A DNA stretch of 6,965 bases. Source: Alcaligenaceae bacterium (GTDB lineage: Bacteria > Pseudomonadota > Gammaproteobacteria > Burkholderiales > Burkholderiaceae). The translations under genes and the position numbers were made by a program. Each line of letters begins with the position of its first letter. The stretch's first letter is position 1. The stretch lies in NCBI GenBank assembly GCA_947372575.1, contig CANBUF010000097.1, forward strand, positions 1-6,965. Direction: 5' to 3'. Under the pieces are notes generated by a model. The model did no database searches. It was not told the origin of the DNA and saw nothing but the letters and a program-made list of their open reading frames with translations. Positions 5,413 to 6,965 of this stretch are shown piece after piece.

Positions 5413-6489
5413 ATGTCAGATACCCTCATTCAAGTAGATCGTGCAATTTCCGAGTTGCGCCGTGGTGCAACAGTGCTGGTGTGTGCCGGCGAGCATCGTG
5501 TGCTCATGCTCGCAGCTGAATCCGTAACAGAAGAAGGGGTCGCCAGATTGACGGCTCAGGCGGGCCAGAGCCCCCGACTTGTGATGACCGGGACCCGTGC
5601 CAAGGTACTTGGATTAAAAGGCAGTGGCGCCTCGACCTGTATCGTCAGTGCGCCTAATGGACTGGATCCTCACACGATTGAATTCTTAACCGATCCACTT
5701 CTTGCGCGTGTTCCAGCGCCTGATCTATTTGCCTTGACCGTAACCGATGCAGGTCGGGTCGAACAGGCATGCGTGACACTCGCCAAGCTTTCTCGTCTGC
5801 TGCCTGCTGCTGTCATTGCTTCAGTGCCTTCGACGATGACGGTGACCGATGAGACGCGGGTGCAGGTCGTTGCGATCGAAACCTACATGCACACGGCGGC
5901 GGATTCGTTGCGGTTGGTGAGTCGAGCGCGTGTACCACTCGAACATGCAGAAAACGCGCAGGTCGTGGCCTTTAGGCCGCGCGATGGCGGTATTGAACAC
6001 CTGGCAATCATTGTGGGTGAACCTGATCTGACTCAGCCCGTGCTGGTTCGCATGCATTCTGAATGTTTCACTGGTGATTTGTTGGGTTCGATGCGTTGCG
6101 ATTGCGGCAATCAGTTACGTGGTGCAATCTCGACCATGAGCGAGTCGGGTGGCGGAGTGCTGCTTTATCTGGCCCAAGAAGGTCGTGGAATTGGTCTGGT
6201 CAATAAGCTCCGTGCCTATCAGCTCCAGGATGCAGGCCACGATACGGTGGATGCAAATTTGCAGCTTGGTTTTGATTCGGATGAGCGTAATTATTTACCC
6301 GCTGCGCAGATGTTGCGCTTGCTGGGGATAGCTAAAGTCAGGTTGATGACCAATAATCCCACCAAGCTTGAGGCACTGGCACGTCATGGTATCGACGTTG
6401 TTGAGCGCGTCCCGCATATCTTTCCATCGAACGAGCATAACGACGGTTACTTAAAAACAAAGGCTCTAAAAAGCGGTCATATGTTCTAG
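5413..6489 (+). CDS. ribA: GTP cyclohydrolase II with degenerate N-terminal RibB-like domain
   Basis: GTP cyclohydrolase II opens GTP to 2,5-diamino-6-ribosylamino-pyrimidinone phosphate, formate and pyrophosphate. This 358-residue protein has the catalytic domain at about 175-358. It shows HSECFTGD (215-222) with zinc ligands C218, C229 and C231 (RCDCGNQL), YLAQEGRGIGL (252-262), NKLRAY with Y269 matching E. coli Y105, LGFDSDER with D290 and R292 matching E. coli D126 and R128, TNNPTK (313-318) and ERVPHI (331-336). The active site looks complete, and the conserved tyrosine supports true cyclohydrolase II chemistry. Residues 1 to about 165 align with dihydroxybutanone-phosphate synthase (RibB) only in outline. 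AGEHRVLMLAAE stands where RibB has DDEDRENEGD, so the metal-binding acids are missing and this half is probably inactive. The frame extends upstream to GTG 5308, but ATG 5413, preceded by a GAAGA element, begins the recognisable protein. It is divergent from the RibD-like reductase, consistent with a shared pathway. Confidence 0.93.
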   Translation: MSDTLIQVDRAISELRRGATVLVCAGEHRVLMLAAESVTEEGVARLTAQAGQSPRLVMTGTRAKVLGLKGSGASTCIVSAPNGLDPHTIEFLTDPLLARVPAPDLFALTVTDAGRVEQACVTLAKLSRLLPAAVIASVPSTMTVTDETRVQVVAIETYMHTAADSLRLVSRARVPLEHAENAQVVAFRPRDGGIEHLAIIVGEPDLTQPVLVRMHSECFTGDLLGSMRCDCGNQLRGAISTMSESGGGVLLYLAQEGRGIGLVNKLRAYQLQDAGHDTVDANLQLGFDSDERNYLPAAQMLRLLGIAKVRLMTNNPTKLEALARHGIDVVERVPHIFPSNEHNDGYLKTKALKSGHMF

Positions 6490-6538
6490 CGGTTATCATT
6501 GCCAAATGAATAACTGTTACTCAACTTCAGAGACCTTT

Positions 6539-6965
6539 ATGTCAAATACACAGAAATCTACAGCTGCGTTGTCAATGAGTCGAACGCGTAACATTCCGTT
6601 GCGAATCGCCCTTGGGGTTTTTCTGGGCTCTGCTGCAGTATTGCTCTGCGGTTGTGCGCAAGTATCGAGCGTTCAGCCCGGCACACCCGTCGCAGACGTC
6701 ATCCGCAAGTTTGGCCGACCTGTTGTGACCTGCGCGCAGCCCGATGGCTCACGACGCATGGTCTGGACACAGCAGCCCGAAGGTGAAACGGCTTTTGCAC
6801 TGACTGTAGGAAAAGACAGGCTGGTCGGTACTCCAGAACAGGTTCTCACCGATGATCATTTTTCAATACTCTCTAATGGTCAAGCCTGGACAGCAGAAAA
6901 AGTGCGTTGCCAGTTTGGACCACCTGCCAACATCACAGGATCCGGACTGGATCATTCCAGACAAG
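6539..6965 (+). CDS. Putative BamE/SmpA-like lipoprotein (C-terminus beyond right edge)
   Basis: An open frame of 142 codons from ATG 6539 to the window edge, by my own translation. The N-terminus has a basic stretch (SRTRNIPLR, 14-22), a hydrophobic segment (about 23-37) and the lipobox-like LCGC with C39, indicating signal peptidase II processing and membrane anchoring. The mature part carries two similar short units: TPVADVIRKFGRPV (49-62) and AWTAEKVRCQFGPPA (116-130). The pattern of a helix ending in FGxP then strands resembles the BamE/SmpA/OmlA family and small lipoproteins that I associate with Burkholderiales. The function is unknown; an outer-membrane role is a guess from the fold. 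It follows ribA by 49 bp on the same strand with no clear terminator between them, so read-through is possible. A weak AGAGA ribosome site (6529-6533) precedes ATG 6539; ATG 6575 would give a shorter, more typical signal peptide. Confidence 0.75.
   Translation, partial: MSNTQKSTAALSMSRTRNIPLRIALGVFLGSAAVLLCGCAQVSSVQPGTPVADVIRKFGRPVVTCAQPDGSRRMVWTQQPEGETAFALTVGKDRLVGTPEQVLTDDHFSILSNGQAWTAEKVRCQFGPPANITGSGLDHSRQ

Noticed and set aside
6492..6514. Possible hairpin terminator after ribA (GTTATCATT pairing with AATG-a-ATAAC)
   Set aside because: AT-rich stem with a bulge and no T-run after it, so not a convincing intrinsic terminator.

Overview
This is a chromosomal window from a Gram-negative bacterium, most likely a betaproteobacterium of the Burkholderiales. 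That placement is inference. It rests on a moderate GC content (roughly half), an OpgH-type osmoregulated periplasmic glucan glucosyltransferase, and a BamE/SmpA-like small lipoprotein of a kind I associate with Burkholderiales. I see no tRNA, rRNA, CRISPR array, insertion sequence or phage gene.

Layout: (1) Positions 1-1726, minus strand: the N-terminal 575 codons of an MdoH/OpgH membrane glucosyltransferase, running off the left edge. (2) Positions 1727-1846: a divergent control region with an 8-bp inverted repeat and a sigma70-like promoter facing right. (3) Positions 1847-4391, plus strand: three tandem genes, a zinc-ligand-less MDR dehydrogenase, a PTPS/QueD-fold protein and a GT4 glycosyltransferase. 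(4) Positions 4365-5192, minus strand: a stand-alone RibD C-terminal-type reductase whose 3' end overlaps the glycosyltransferase tail to tail. (5) Positions 5193-5412: a divergent intergenic region with an extended -10 promoter and a palindrome. (6) Positions 5413-6489, plus strand: GTP cyclohydrolase II fused to a degenerate RibB-like domain. (7) From 6539, plus strand: a lipoprotein gene cut by the right edge.

The most interesting feature is the five-gene block at about 1847-6489. It encodes a GTP-opening enzyme (RibA-like, intact active site), a pyrimidine ribosyl reductase without the deaminase partner domain, a PTPS-fold protein that has lost the canonical catalytic triad and one zinc histidine, an NAD-type dehydrogenase without zinc ligands, and a GDP/UDP-sugar-type glycosyltransferase. 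Together they look like a dedicated pathway from GTP to a reduced, glycosylated pterin- or pyrimidine-like small molecule, not ordinary riboflavin or queuosine synthesis. The product is unknown to me and the pathway is a hypothesis. The flanking opgH and lipoprotein genes look like unrelated cell-envelope neighbours.
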